In this document: positions 1 through 9,719 of the stretch, in pieces
Layout: each line of letters starts with the position of its first letter
How positions within the stretch are numbered: position 1 is the stretch's first letter
Assembly (NCBI GenBank): GCA_004352715.1
Contig: SCFE01000061.1
Location: forward strand, 1 to 34,647
Source: Hofstenia miamia
Taxonomy: Eukaryota > Xenacoelomorpha > Acoela
Direction: 5' to 3'
Length of the DNA: 34,647 nucleotides
The notes under the pieces: model-generated
The model's database searches: none
What the model saw: only the letters and a program-made list of their open reading frames with translations
What the model was told of the DNA's origin: nothing
Translations under genes and position numbers: made by a program

Positions 1-32
<32 letters not shown>
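1..32. repeat. (TA)n microsatellite
   Basis: A pure TA run at the window edge. Similar tracts occur at about 4383-4440, 6639-6668, 7325-7390, 24648-24690, 26611-26639, 29383-29418, 29449-29470, 31871-31908 and 34190-34216. Several of them directly abut mobile-element ends. Confidence 0.97.
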
Positions 33-35
<3 letters not shown>

Positions 36-1480
36 AAAAATTATGTTCTCAATAAAAATTGCAATCACTTTGTTGTGATGGTTGTTGTGGAACCCCCCTT
101 TCTATCCTGAATAGCCCAAAGAAACATTGCATGCAAAAGTAATATGTTATTTGGGAAAATTTACTGAATTTCGATATTTTGAATGTTTGGACAATTTCTT
201 TCTACAAAACCTTCACCTTTCTAACAAATTTTAGCAAGATTTTGAAGTATTATCTATACATATGAAATACAAATATCATAAATATCAAAAAGCATACTTA
301 ATGTGTTGGTTGTAATATGTGACAATAAATTTACGTATATTATTCCTAATAATAAATAAGTAGGGTTTTGTCTCAACGTGGTACTGCTAAGAACATATAT
401 AGCATACTGCAAAAAATGTGATCCAGGATTTAAATCTCTCACTCGTGCTTTACACAATGATCAAATTTGACATCATATAAGGTTTCTGAAATAAAAGATC
501 ACTTTTTTCTTCTACATAATCTATGATATACAAAGGATCGGTAGGGCTTTTATATATGTCTGAGCAATCGTTTATATTCCACACAACAGGAATTAACATT
601 AAGAATCTCCAATTTAGCAACTCGAGAAATTCAAAACGATCACTCCAAATTTTATTCTGCAAAATTTAGAACCCCAATGTTAAGACAATGAAAATTTGCA
701 CTTATGAAATAATTACAATATTAAATACTACTTATATCTGCGTTGGGACTTCAGAACTGATTCTTATGTTTCATATTATACCGGAATAACTTAACGAATA
801 GTTCATTGCTACAACGTAATCAATAAACTTATTTTTCTTGTAATCTATTCACGCTGTGATATTTTTGAAGAGCTCTCAAAAAACGTCATTGCTAAGCTGA
901 AGGTGCAATAGCAATCTGCAAATGATAATTGAAATATAGCTGCATTTGCTAACAATCATTGAAACGTTTTGTAGCTACTTTAAAATTTTATAAAAATCTT
1001 CATGAATGCCTTCCAAATTTTTTTGATAAACAATAATCCATATTATTACAAAATGCCATCTAGTGTCTAAAACGGTAATGCAAATAAATTCAAACCAAGA
1101 AAATAAATAATGTTTCGCTTTTCTATATCATTATAAAACAATGACACCCTAATAAATATATAAAATATATATAAAATAATCTGGTGAAAAAATGAAAATT
1201 TGAAGAATGCGCAAATTACGCAGTTTTTTTAGTGGGCCTAATTAGCTCTATTAAGAGTAACATACTCTACATCTTAAGGTTGTTTATTTGATAAAAAATA
1301 GGTGGTGAAGAAAGTAATAAGTTTGAGTGAAAGTTCAAAAATCATTAAAGGGAAAATCTTTATTCAAACTTCATTCAGTACTTGTCTCCAGCGGGTACAT
1401 GTACTAGTCAGATAAAATTTTAGCAAATATTAAATTAGAAAGGCATAATATTGTTAATTTTATGAGGTAAGGGGTGCAAT
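33..1480. other. AT-rich DNA without recognisable gene
   Basis: Short open frames on the minus strand (254-457, 450-662) have no recognisable motif and the base composition of the surrounding DNA. I see no repeat or RNA gene here. Confidence 0.6.
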
Positions 1481-1499
1481 ATGAATAGTCTTTTAACTA

Positions 1500-1590
1500 T
1501 AGTCAAAATTGCGGTTTTGCATTCTTTTGTCTATTAGTCAAATAATTTGACTATTGTAAGATATTTTGACTGATAGTCAAAACCGGTTTC
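1500..1590. repeat. Cluster of inverted AGTCAAA motifs
   Basis: TAGTCAAA or its complement occurs about five times in 90 bp. 1535-1553 is a perfect 9-bp-arm palindrome around one central base (TAGTCAAAT-A-ATTTGACTA). Shortly after, TTTTGACT-GAT-AGTCAAAA forms an 8-bp stem with a 3-nt loop. A CpG-rich patch (GTAGCGTACGCAAGGGGGCG, about 1617-1640) follows and stands out from the AT-rich surroundings. It may be the remnant of a fold-back element or of transposon termini. The family is not recognised. Confidence 0.5.
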
Positions 1591-1799
1591 TTCGCAAATT
1601 GTATTGCATATGCATAGTAGCGTACGCAAGGGGGCGACATAGTGGAATGTCCCGCCGTCAGGTTTTCAAAAGGGATTTTGACTGGCTAAATCTCTCTATC
1701 TCTAATCGTAAACCGAAATCTCCAAAATCGCATTTATCAGGTAAACTTTGCATTTTTTTTCAAAATCATTAAAATACCACCAACTCAATATGCTTAATT

Positions 1800-3580
1800 C
1801 TTATTATTTTTCTATTTTTCGGCCAACTGAGTTTGAGTAATTCAGGCTTCTGAAAAAGCTTGATAGGCTCTTCATTATAAATGTCAAGAGGTTCCTAATT
1901 GAATTCTACAGGAACCTGCCCACATAATTCCCATGCCTTTTAGCAACAGCTTAGCAAATGCGGAAATATTTAAAAGCAGCCAATAGAAATATTGCAATGA
2001 AAAATCGACTTTGATTGTTTCAGTGCTAACGATGCATGTTTTGATTTTTCACTGAAGATGCAATATTTTGTAAAGCCGAAATTTCCATTATTTGTTAAAT
2101 TTATTCAAGCACTTACCTAGTAAAATCAAGTTGTGCGTAGAAAACACAACTTAAAAATAAATATAATCAAATGCATAATGACACCGTAATCCTATAACTT
2201 TAATCAACTTAAAAACATTCGTAGATTATATTAGTAAGCTTTTCAATTAAGAAAAGACATTTCCTTAGTTTGGGAAACATTAGAAATTCTTTGGAGAAAT
2301 GTTCTAATGCATCGAGCGGCTGGTCTGTCCAAGAAAATTTGATTTCTTGGCATTTTATGCCTTTTAGTCACATCCTTATAAAATTCAGTAAGCCTGTTGT
2401 TTTGTTTTAGAAAATATTACGTCACTCTCATGAAATATATTCAATTCAATGAACATGTACTACATTTAGAAACTGTTAAAGATTCTCTTTAACTGATTTT
2501 CAATGCTTCTTGTACAAATTGCTCAAAAAATCACATTTTCCCGATCGCTAAGTTTCGCAAATATTGTAATCCTTATATAGAGAATTAACATATTCTAAAT
2601 TTCCCATTCGTATTACAGAAAATTTCATTTTTGCCAGGTCAGATCGTATTTCAGACTTTGTAACGGTGTTCACATCACATGCAGTAAAAACAAATACATT
2701 TCAAACAAATAACATTTTTCCCAGTATTTTTTATATTAATATTTTTGACTTGATTTAATGAAGTACCGAGATTGTCAACGACAGTAAAAAAATATCCGAG
2801 ACTTGACAACGTAGCCAATCGATTTTTGACAATATTTTTAATCAATAATTATTTTTAATAAATAACATTATTTGAAGTTGATGTCTACAACATGGCATTC
2901 CGTGATAGTTGTTAAAAATGATATTTCGTTTAGGAAATCTTTCAAATTTAAAAAAAGTTTGTTTTGGTTCGACTTATTTCGGTTTACAAAATCCACAGTA
3001 AATGTTGTGAAATGATTCCATTAATTGATAATGTGACTTTGGAAAAAGCAATATTTTCTCAAGCAAATTTTCAGCTTCATTCTTACACTTGCCATAACTA
3101 AGAAAATAAAGCTTTTTGCCTAAAATAGAAATAAGCATTTGGAAAATACAAAAAACGATTTTACATGGTTTCGAAAGTGAAAACAAATATCAAATCTAGG
3201 GACAATTACTTGAGTGCTAAAAATATTTCAAAGCCCATTTTTAAGCAAGTGTATCCTGTCACATTGGAAAAGTTTGGGTAACAGAGGCCGTAATTTTACT
3301 AAAATTGAAAACAATGTAACTGATTCGTTACCTAAAATTCGAACTTAAATTCACGCAAGAGCTAAATGCAATGCTCACTTGAAAATAAATACGATAAATA
3401 AAAGAATGGCAATTCGAAGTCAAGTACTTGGAGCGTAAAAAATTTCCACACTACATTTTAAATTTATATATGTGTTACAAATATTTATTGTTTACTAATT
3501 CCTTAGCTAATAATTCTCCAGTCTTTGAGAATATTTCCATTATTAAATATAGAACCTAATTGTCTATATTTTATAGTAAT
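1800..3580. other. AT-rich DNA without recognisable gene
   Basis: Short chance ORFs only, for example minus 2974-3186, which is lysine/phenylalanine-rich and has no domain signature. No structural repeat was noticed. Confidence 0.55.
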
Positions 3581-3982
3581 ACAACGTAGTGATGGAACCA
3601 GCTACCGGCCGGACGGGGCCAGTTGGGTCGGGAAGGCAATTTACCGGCCTGCAGGCACTTTGAAATTTTTAGAAAAGCCGGTACAATTAAAGAAATATTT
3701 TTTGTTGTAATTGATATGTTGGGAATATTTTTCTTAGCTTGGAAAAAATCTTCGAAAGCTTAAAGGTTCAGAATAATGCTTACATTTATCTCTTTGCAAT
3801 CTCTCATTAACTTTGGCTATAAATTGCGTTGTTCTGTTTTTGATTGTGTAAGTTTGATTCAGTTTCTATAGAACTAACTAGTAATAATATTAACAGAAGT
3901 TCCTTAGAATAAAGAAAATTGATCTGATGAACTTACACATGAAAATTAAGGAACCTGCAAAAAAATCAAAAAGCTTAAATCC

Positions 3983-4135
3983 ATGTATTTTTCTAATATT
4001 GGTTGGGACATTCAAAATTTTTGAACAATGTTCAGGTGCAAGCACATTCACGGATATGTAGTTTATTCAAATTTCAGACATGTTTCAGTTGAACATGATT
4101 ATATTGGGCAAAATGACTATGAAGACTTTGAATAA
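3983..4135 (+). pseudogene. GPCR-like C-terminal tail exon remnant
   Basis: One reading frame runs from 3983 to the TAA at 4133-4135 with a single TGA at 4022-4024. It reads a helix-8-like segment ending TMFRCKH, then YSNFRHVSVEHDYIGQ, and ends NDYEDFE. The 61 bp at 4052-4112 match 31542-31602 with one visible mismatch, and both copies keep the same frame. The second copy lies at the end of the GPCR gene at 28.4-31.6 kb. The TGA sits where CGA (Arg) would fit. I infer a decayed paralogue of the last GPCR exon. No TM7 is recognisable upstream, so it is a fragment, apparently trapped between hAT-like ends. Confidence 0.5.
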
Positions 4136-4379
4136 GAACTTCTTAAGAAGCTTTTTATTTTTTTTGTTATGGATGTTTGTTTAGTAAAAAAATCTACTTC
4201 GATTGTTCTTCTGCTGTCTTATTTTGATATTAAAGGCATTATTTATTAATTGTAATGATGTTTTGAAAATATGGTTTTCATATACAAAAAAGCATAGTAC
4301 AAGCGCCGCTATCTATTTCACAGGTGTACAAAGAGTACGTTATATATGTAGATTTTCGTACAAAGCGCCGCATATCTAT
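4116..4379 (+). repeat. Repeat block C, copy 1 (264 bp)
   Basis: Matches 7066-7329 over 264 bp with no gap or difference seen by eye. The block begins with the codons for YEDFE and a stop, runs through AT-rich DNA resembling a 3' UTR, and ends with two GCGCCG sites and the terminus GTACAAAGCGCCGCATATC. A (TA)n follows in both places. The left terminus of the 664-bp element is missing here, so this copy is truncated. Confidence 0.9.
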
Positions 4380-4382
4380 GTT

Positions 4383-4397
4383 TATATATATATATAG

Positions 4398-4440
<43 letters not shown>
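4383..4440. repeat. (TA)n tract
   Basis: About 58 bp of nearly pure TA directly after the GCGCCG terminus of block C. The second copy of block C has the same arrangement, which suggests the element family inserts in, or carries, TA repeats. Confidence 0.95.
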
Positions 4441-4441
<1 letters not shown>

Positions 4442-4561
4442 GTATTTGCATAGATTAACTATGCAATGTCAATATAATTTACAGGACAAAAGCGATCGGC
4501 CGGTATTAGCTATTGCCGGCACACCACCGGCACCGGTATTAAAATTTTCGGCTGGTTCAAC

Positions 4562-4627
4562 CAATGAAATCTAACAATATTATGAGAATAACTTCTGTAG
4601 CCCCAAATGCTTCTTTTTATACAAGTG
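4562..4627 (+). repeat. Repeat block A, copy 1
   Basis: CAATGAAATCTAAC through TACAAGTGA is shared with 6777-6842 with only about two differences. A frame starting at the shared ATG is open through both copies (MKSN.IMRITSVAPNASFYT), and of the two substitutions one is silent. That hints at, but does not prove, a formerly coding origin. Confidence 0.8.
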
Positions 4628-4907
4628 ATAATTAAGTTACATGCCCAATATTCTGTTTGCATTACAAGTTATTTGCCGCTTGTGAACAATAACAGAGATA
4701 AGCATTTTGCCTACACCTTAAATTTGTACAAAAGTATGAGAACTTATGGAACTGTTACTAACTTAGACATTAAAAATCTTTCAAGTTATTTCAAGTTCTA
4801 ATAGGAACTTTTTAAAACTGTCAAATAATTAGAAAAAAATCAGCTTAGTTGCATTGGTGTACATGGGTTATCAATTTTGTTTTCAAAACATAAAATTAAT
4901 TCTGTTT
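4628..4907 (+). repeat. Repeat block B, copy 1
   Basis: Shares about 270 bp with 29588-29855, which lies in the intron after the TM3 exon of the GPCR. The first ~30 bp (AATTAAGTTACATGCCCAAT) and the last ~145 bp (from ACTTAGACATTAAAAATC to TAAAATTAATTCTGTTT) are nearly identical, with a diverged middle. A shorter third copy is at 32097-32185. No transposon family is recognised. Confidence 0.85.
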
Positions 4908-4909
4908 TA

Positions 4910-6637
4910 AATATTTTTTTATCTGGAATGAATTTTGAAATTCTCGAAATGTTCATCTTCATATTTATCAAATGAGAAAAGATATAATATTACAGAACAG
5001 AACATTTTCAGCAGTGATTTCCACTGATTGTCAATTTCTTAAATTCGGCTATATTATAGAATACTCTCTAATGTATCTTTTTTTCATTACAAAAATGCTT
5101 AAAAAATTCTATGCATGGTATTCATAAAATTGTCTTTAACTTTGAGCAAGGCTTTACTTTGCAGTGAAAGTTGTCAGATCTTACTGCATAATGGATTAAT
5201 GGAGATCTGTGAACATCTCTTCTGTCATAAATATAAACCGAGAAACTAAAAAATGCTTAGAGCAACTGTAAATTTTCTATATAAAAGGTAAATCTTGAAA
5301 TTCATTACAATAGAATTAATTGAATTTTGTTATATTGTCATACATTAAATATGCATTATTTTAGAACGAAATAAGAAGAGTTGAAGTGGAATACTACAAG
5401 CTATCAACAGCATTTGAAGAGCATCTTATGCTTAAGTGTCAGCAAGCATTTTATTGCTTAAATATCAAACTCTAATTAGACATGCTGCATTATTGCATGT
5501 TTGACTCAAACGCGTTTCTAAGTTCTGTAGATTAGAACAAAAAAACCGTGAATAATAACCGTGTTATTAATGTAAGACCAGCGACTACTAAAAACTTATC
5601 TCAAGTAACAATGAATGGGTTTTAAAATTTTATGATTCACATTCTGAGGTGGGTAAGATGTGCCCTAAAAAGTCTTCAAGCAAAACAGTAGTTTTTTATA
5701 AATGAGAAAAAGTAAAAAATTACAAACGATCAAAATGATTGGCCTGATCTCAATTTCTGTACTTTATATGGGCATTAACTTTAATGTCCGGTCACTCTAC
5801 ATGTCAGCCGTATTATACTAAGTCCTTACAGATAGTGTAACAGCTACAATACATAGACAGGATAACCTATGAATGTAGTTAAGAAAATTAAGAATTTCAG
5901 GTAGATATTTTCCAAGAGATAATCATAAGAGATTCTAATCAAGGCACTACTCACTACTAGTAAAGGATCGATTTACTAAACAAATGAATAATTTATTTTC
6001 AATCCTTCTTACTTCAATATTAAGATAATAGTGAATATTTTAAAAGCAATATCACAATAAAATTCCAAGCTCGCCGTTTTTTAGTGCAAACTTCTGAATC
6101 ATTTTCACGACATATCAAATGTAGAATCATAGATAATTTCAAAAAGTAAATCGGATGCAGTGTTGCATGCGATCTTCAATTTGTGATGATGATTAATCTT
6201 CAACAAACTCCGGGTGTTTCACTGAAATTTTAAAAAGAACTGGAGAAAAGACAAATTTGTTCCTAAGTCGCACACGATCACTGGCATGTCAGTATATTTT
6301 TTTACTAATATAAATGTGATTTATTCTACAAATCATTCAAATTTTATAAAACAATATGAAACGATATGATTACAAAAATTTTGAATTCATATTATAAAAG
6401 TTTCAAATTGATATAAGTTATATCAACCTTAGTTTAGACAAATACACTACAACTAACAAGAGTAAGTTGGAAAAATTTGTTAAAAAATAAAATATTCTAA
6501 TACATGAACACAAACTATAGGCTGCATTTGGTTATTATTAATAATATATTGGCATTGCGTATTTTGCAGTTTATGTGGCTTTTCTAAGAGAAACGCATTC
6601 CACAATACGTATTTAGATAAAAATATATTAATAAATA

Positions 6638-6640
<3 letters not shown>
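4910..6640. other. AT-rich DNA without recognisable gene
   Basis: No ORF above chance length, no duplicated block and no RNA gene noticed. Confidence 0.55.
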
Positions 6641-6670
<30 letters not shown>

Positions 6671-6776
6671 TATCGGCGGTTTGTACTATAAAATTTGAAA
6701 ATGTGGTGTAAAAAGCGCCGCTTTGGGTTTTTTAAATAGTACATAGCGCCGTTTTTCAATTTTCTCCTGATAAAAA

Positions 6777-6842
6777 CAATGAAATCTAACAAAATTATGA
6801 GAATCACTTCTGTAGCCCCAAATGCTTCTTTTTATACAAGTG
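6777..6842 (+). repeat. Repeat block A, copy 2
   Basis: Near-identical to 4562-4627. Here it lies inside the 664-bp element, 223 bp before block C, whereas at 4 kb it follows block C. Confidence 0.8.
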
Positions 6843-7065
6843 AGAACAAATTCGTTTTTTCATGTCAAAATTTTTTTTTTGAATTTTACATAGATAATTG
6901 GCGCTTTGAACAGTTTACATAGATAATGGCGCTTTGTACCTTTTTTTCTACATGCGTTTGTGAACTTCTTGTATTGTTTTTATGTTATGTTTTATGTGTT
7001 TAACTCTTGCTTACGTATATTTTTATGTTTTCAAATTATGTGATGACAGATCAAAAAAGCAAAAT

Positions 7066-7329
7066 ACTATGAAGACTTTGAATAAGAACTTCTTAAGAAG
7101 CTTTTTATTTTTTTTGTTATGGATGTTTGTTTAGTAAAAAAATCTACTTCGATTGTTCTTCTGCTGTCTTATTTTGATATTAAAGGCATTATTTATTAAT
7201 TGTAATGATGTTTTGAAAATATGGTTTTCATATACAAAAAAGCATAGTACAAGCGCCGCTATCTATTTCACAGGTGTACAAAGAGTACGTTATATATGTA
7301 GATTTTCGTACAAAGCGCCGCATATCTAT
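7066..7329 (+). repeat. Repeat block C, copy 2 (264 bp)
   Basis: Matches 4116-4379 without visible difference. The frame ending YEDFE-stop (7068-7085) is preceded by GATGACAG and a short in-frame stretch (IKKAKY), so it could also be read as a tiny terminal exon after a splice acceptor at about 7050. That reading is speculative. Confidence 0.9.
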
Positions 7330-7346
7330 ATATATATATATATATA

Positions 7347-7390
<44 letters not shown>
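7325..7390. repeat. (TA)n / TTTA tract
   Basis: TA-repeat DNA interrupted by TTTATTTA, adjoining the right end of the 664-bp element. A small open frame through it (7153-7425) is an artefact of TAT/ATA codons. Confidence 0.95.
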
Positions 7391-7391
<1 letters not shown>

Positions 7392-8111
7392 TGGTGTTCA
7401 CTTTTGTATCCTCATTTTTTTCTGAAATTGATTAATGTTTGAATCCCTAGAAGTGAGTTTTTAAACTGGTTATAATTGATGCATGCTTTACTCTCAGTAT
7501 TTCATGATCTAGCTATATTACAAGCTTAAGTGGTGTTAAACGGTTAAAAAGAGGTTTGAAATTTGATCTTCAGATCGTGTATACTAAGCAGACCTGAAAA
7601 ATAAATTACAGCAAAACTAAAGCCTACTTTGAGTGAAATTGATCCTATGCACAAACCTCATTCTTAATCAAGAAAGAATAAATATTTGCACTGGAAAGGC
7701 CTTTAAAGTTATGCCCCAAATTGATTGGTGTATAGCTGAAAAGCTTAACATAAAGTATAACTATTAAATGGGTTGTAAGAGCGCAAGACATATTTTTGTT
7801 TCAAAATTTTCAATATAATGATCAATTCTGTTTTAAATTCCACAACATTAATTAACTCACAACTAGGCGAAATTCACTCGATTTAAAATGAGGTAATTAC
7901 TACTTTATTTTATAACAATTTTTTTGCAGGAGTCTATTTGCATTTATATTTTATTTACTATCCATAATTATGGCCATGTGAATTTTTATTATAATATAGA
8001 ATGTAACAATATGTCACTCAAAAGTGCTTAAGCTAATTTCAGACGAAGTTTTTCACTAAACTGTTTATAATTCTGTAACACGAGATTTGTGAGAAGTGAG
8101 AATTAGTAAGG

Positions 8112-8741
8112 CTATCTTGTTTCAAACTTGATTGAAAATACGTTTTTGCTAATCTGATCTTTGAGAATCTGTGTTTGCAATGGATGTTGATGCTTGAAAT
8201 CATTCAAAATTATTTCATTTTTGATATTCAGGAAGTTTGTCGTCAATAGGATCCTATTCAAATGCTTTATCAATGATTGTGTAAAAGTAGGACTACTGCT
8301 TACAGGGGATATAGAGAGTGAGGCAGACTGAGGGTTTGCCATTACAGGAGTTTCATGTTGTGATGGCTGGTACCCTCTTTGTGAAGATAGCTTTTGTGCA
8401 AATTGATTAGTTAACCTTTCACCAAAATCATCAAGGACCTCATCTAATATGGCACAGGTGACATATTTAGCAGACCTAGGACAGGAGGGATCTGCACTGG
8501 TAGTAGGCTTGAATGTGGGAGTGAGCTCACTAATCTGCAATTCTAATGACATGATTGCTTCCAACATTTTCTTTTCCATACTTTGATACTCAACATGTTG
8601 GGTATTCTGCTCAGTTTGCAATGATTCAATATATCTCTTACTTTCCACTTGCATGGCTACCTGTTGGGACAGAAACTCCTTTAGGTGCTCAATTTCTAAT
8701 GTTGGGCATTGAAACATGGGGTTGGTTTGCCAGAGGGCCAA
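8112..8741 (-). CDS. Unrecognised coiled-coil ORF
   Basis: The longest gap-free open frame of the window. Its 209 codons begin at a TTG, and the frame is open for a few codons upstream to a stop, so the true start is unknown (the first ATG is eight codons in). Residues ~15-75 are rich in E, Q, L and M with heptad-like spacing, typical of a coiled coil (LEIEHLKEFLSQQ, EKKMLEAIMSLELQI). A Pro/Ser/Thr-rich linker follows, then SAKYVTCAILDEVLDDFGER, then a Ser/Pro-rich region and a more basic C-terminus. GC content is clearly above the neighbourhood. An open frame this long is unlikely by chance in such AT-rich DNA. I recognise no family. It could be a host exon (an internal CAG|GTAGCC and a CT|GTAAGC are donor-like) or a retroelement ORF1. 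Confidence 0.5.
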   Translation of the reverse strand: MALWQTNPMFQCPTLEIEHLKEFLSQQVAMQVESKRYIESLQTEQNTQHVEYQSMEKKMLEAIMSLELQISELTPTFKPTTSADPSCPRSAKYVTCAILDEVLDDFGERLTNQFAQKLSSQRGYQPSQHETPVMANPQSASLSISPVSSSPTFTQSLIKHLNRILLTTNFLNIKNEIILNDFKHQHPLQTQILKDQISKNVFSIKFETR

Positions 8742-8917
8742 ACAGGAAGAGATGGAGCATTATGAGTATTAAGAACTTGATGGTGATTCACAGGAGATAC
8801 TTGACTAGGAGAAGTAGGCAATGACACATTAAAGAATGATTTGACAGTACAAGATGCTCTGCATGGGAGTCCCAAAGCAAGGAGAACAAACAACAGTTTG
8901 ACTAGAATCAATTTCAT
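8696..8917 (-). CDS. Signal-peptide-like ORF upstream of coiled-coil ORF
   Basis: Starting from the ATG at 8917 this reads MKLILVKLLFVLLALGLPC followed by RASC: a lysine, a hydrophobic core and an Ala-X-Ala-like cleavage site, as in a secretory signal peptide. A Ser/Pro-rich segment follows and it stops at 8696 after 73 codons. It overlaps the coiled-coil ORF in another frame, so one frameshift would fuse the two into a secreted protein. Alternatively, the pyrimidine-rich DNA ending CTCCCATGCAG (just downstream of the ATG) is a very good splice acceptor, and the hydrophobic stretch is then intron. Confidence 0.35.
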   Translation of the reverse strand: MKLILVKLLFVLLALGLPCRASCTVKSFFNVSLPTSPSQVSPVNHHQVLNTHNAPSLPVWPSGKPTPCFNAQH

Positions 8918-9314
8918 AATAAGAAAGAAAACACTTCTCAAAAAAATCCATTGACAAGACAGCAGCAACACCAAAGTGATATAGGCAAAGTAGTATGTGA
9001 TAATAGTGGTAATAAATCCAACCTGCAACAATATAGAAACCAAACAGAACTAGTGGTCAGTGGAAACAACTATCCCAGCTGATAAAAACACCAAGACAAC
9101 CAAGTTAAAACATCAGGTGAAAGTCCAGAATCATGTCAGGGTCCCTATGTAGAATCACTTGGGTGATTCTAGCAAACAAGAGAACACAGTTAAACTATTT
9201 CTCTATTTGCAGATGCTTGGGTGTCTTATATACAATGCATATTTCAAATATGTACAAACATTAGTCAACAAGAAAAGCACATGATCTGTCCAATGAATAA
9301 CAACTACCAACTGA

Positions 9315-9709
9315 TGTTACACTGTTCTACATCCACCATGATTACTGAACTACACTGGCTCTGTAAAGAATCAGGCACAATACAAAGTACTAACAATAAT
9401 ACATTGGGCTATTTATACTGAATCTTCTCCTACTTATATCAAAGAACTAATTCAGCAATATGAGCTACATCCCCATGCTTCTTTGACACTTCTCTAGAGT
9501 CAAATCACCCTGCCTGTGTTACAATTGGTTGCAATACAGTCTTCCACATTGCCCAGAGTTTGTAGAACTCCCTTCCTGCCTATCTTTGATCAGTGTCTTC
9601 ACACCAATGCTTTAAGAACAAACTAAAAATATACCTCTTCAAGACCTTAACTCATCTTTTTACATTTGTTGTATTGTTTCTGTCAGCACTCTGTAGAGCA
9701 GTGCTTTAG
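9315..9709 (+). pseudogene. LINE ORF2 C-terminal fragment 1
   Basis: This is the C-terminal end of a non-LTR retrotransposon polyprotein, in two frames. First comes ITELHWLC, like the ITpvLHWLP signature. Then SPTYIKELIQQY (about 9430-9465), like aPxYLxeLI. Then, in the frame ending at the TAG at 9707-9709, ACVTIGCNTVFHIAQSL-stop-NSLPAYL-stop-SVSSHQCFKNKLKIYLF. The first stop (TAG 9563-9565) stands at the Trp of LWNSLP and the second (TGA 9587-9589) at an Arg. FKxxLKxYLF is the usual final motif of CR1/L2-like ORF2 proteins. Two nonsense changes and a frameshift show it is dead. Confidence 0.75.
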
Positions 9710-9719
9710 CAAATATACT

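Larger units (their letters stand above)
3587..4566. mobile_element. hAT-like non-autonomous element (TIR pair)
   Basis: The left end TAGTGATGGAACCAGC (3587-3602) and the reverse complement of the right end, CATTGGTTGAACCAGC (4551-4566), match at 12 of 16 positions. Both resemble hAT-type termini beginning CAGTG. CCGG-rich subterminal DNA lies inside both ends: CTACCGGCCGG and GCCGGTAC on the left, CGGCCGGTATT and CACCGGTATT on the right. This is unusual in such AT-rich surroundings. There is no transposase ORF inside. The interior holds a GPCR-like tail remnant (3983-4135), the 264-bp C block and a long (TA)n. No clear 8-bp target duplication is visible, and the right boundary coincides with the start of repeat block A, so the exact ends are uncertain. 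Confidence 0.55.
6666..7329. mobile_element. 664-bp non-autonomous element with GCGCCG sites
   Basis: The left end ATAGATATCGGCGGTTTGTAC (6666-6686) and the complement of the right end GTACAAAGCGCCGCATATC (7308-7326) are imperfect inverted repeats. Both ends abut (TA)n, consistent with insertion at TA. Inside are further GTACAAAGCGCC-like sites: 6715 and 6739 (plus), 6899 and 6928 (minus), 7247 (plus). With both ends that makes seven. Outside this family I noticed the GCGCCG motif only in the truncated copy at 4116-4379. There is no transposase ORF. It contains repeat blocks A and C. A TA-inserting MITE-like element is the simplest reading, but the superfamily is unknown. Confidence 0.6.

Noticed and set aside
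7153-7425. 90-codon frame through block C into YIYIYI repeats
   Set aside because: The C-terminal half is (TA)n translated as Tyr-Ile, and the same start at 4203 gives a different end. No protein signature.
8555-8824. Plus-strand 89-codon frame over the coiled-coil ORF
   Set aside because: Lies antisense to the longer minus-strand ORF and has no motif of its own; a shadow frame.
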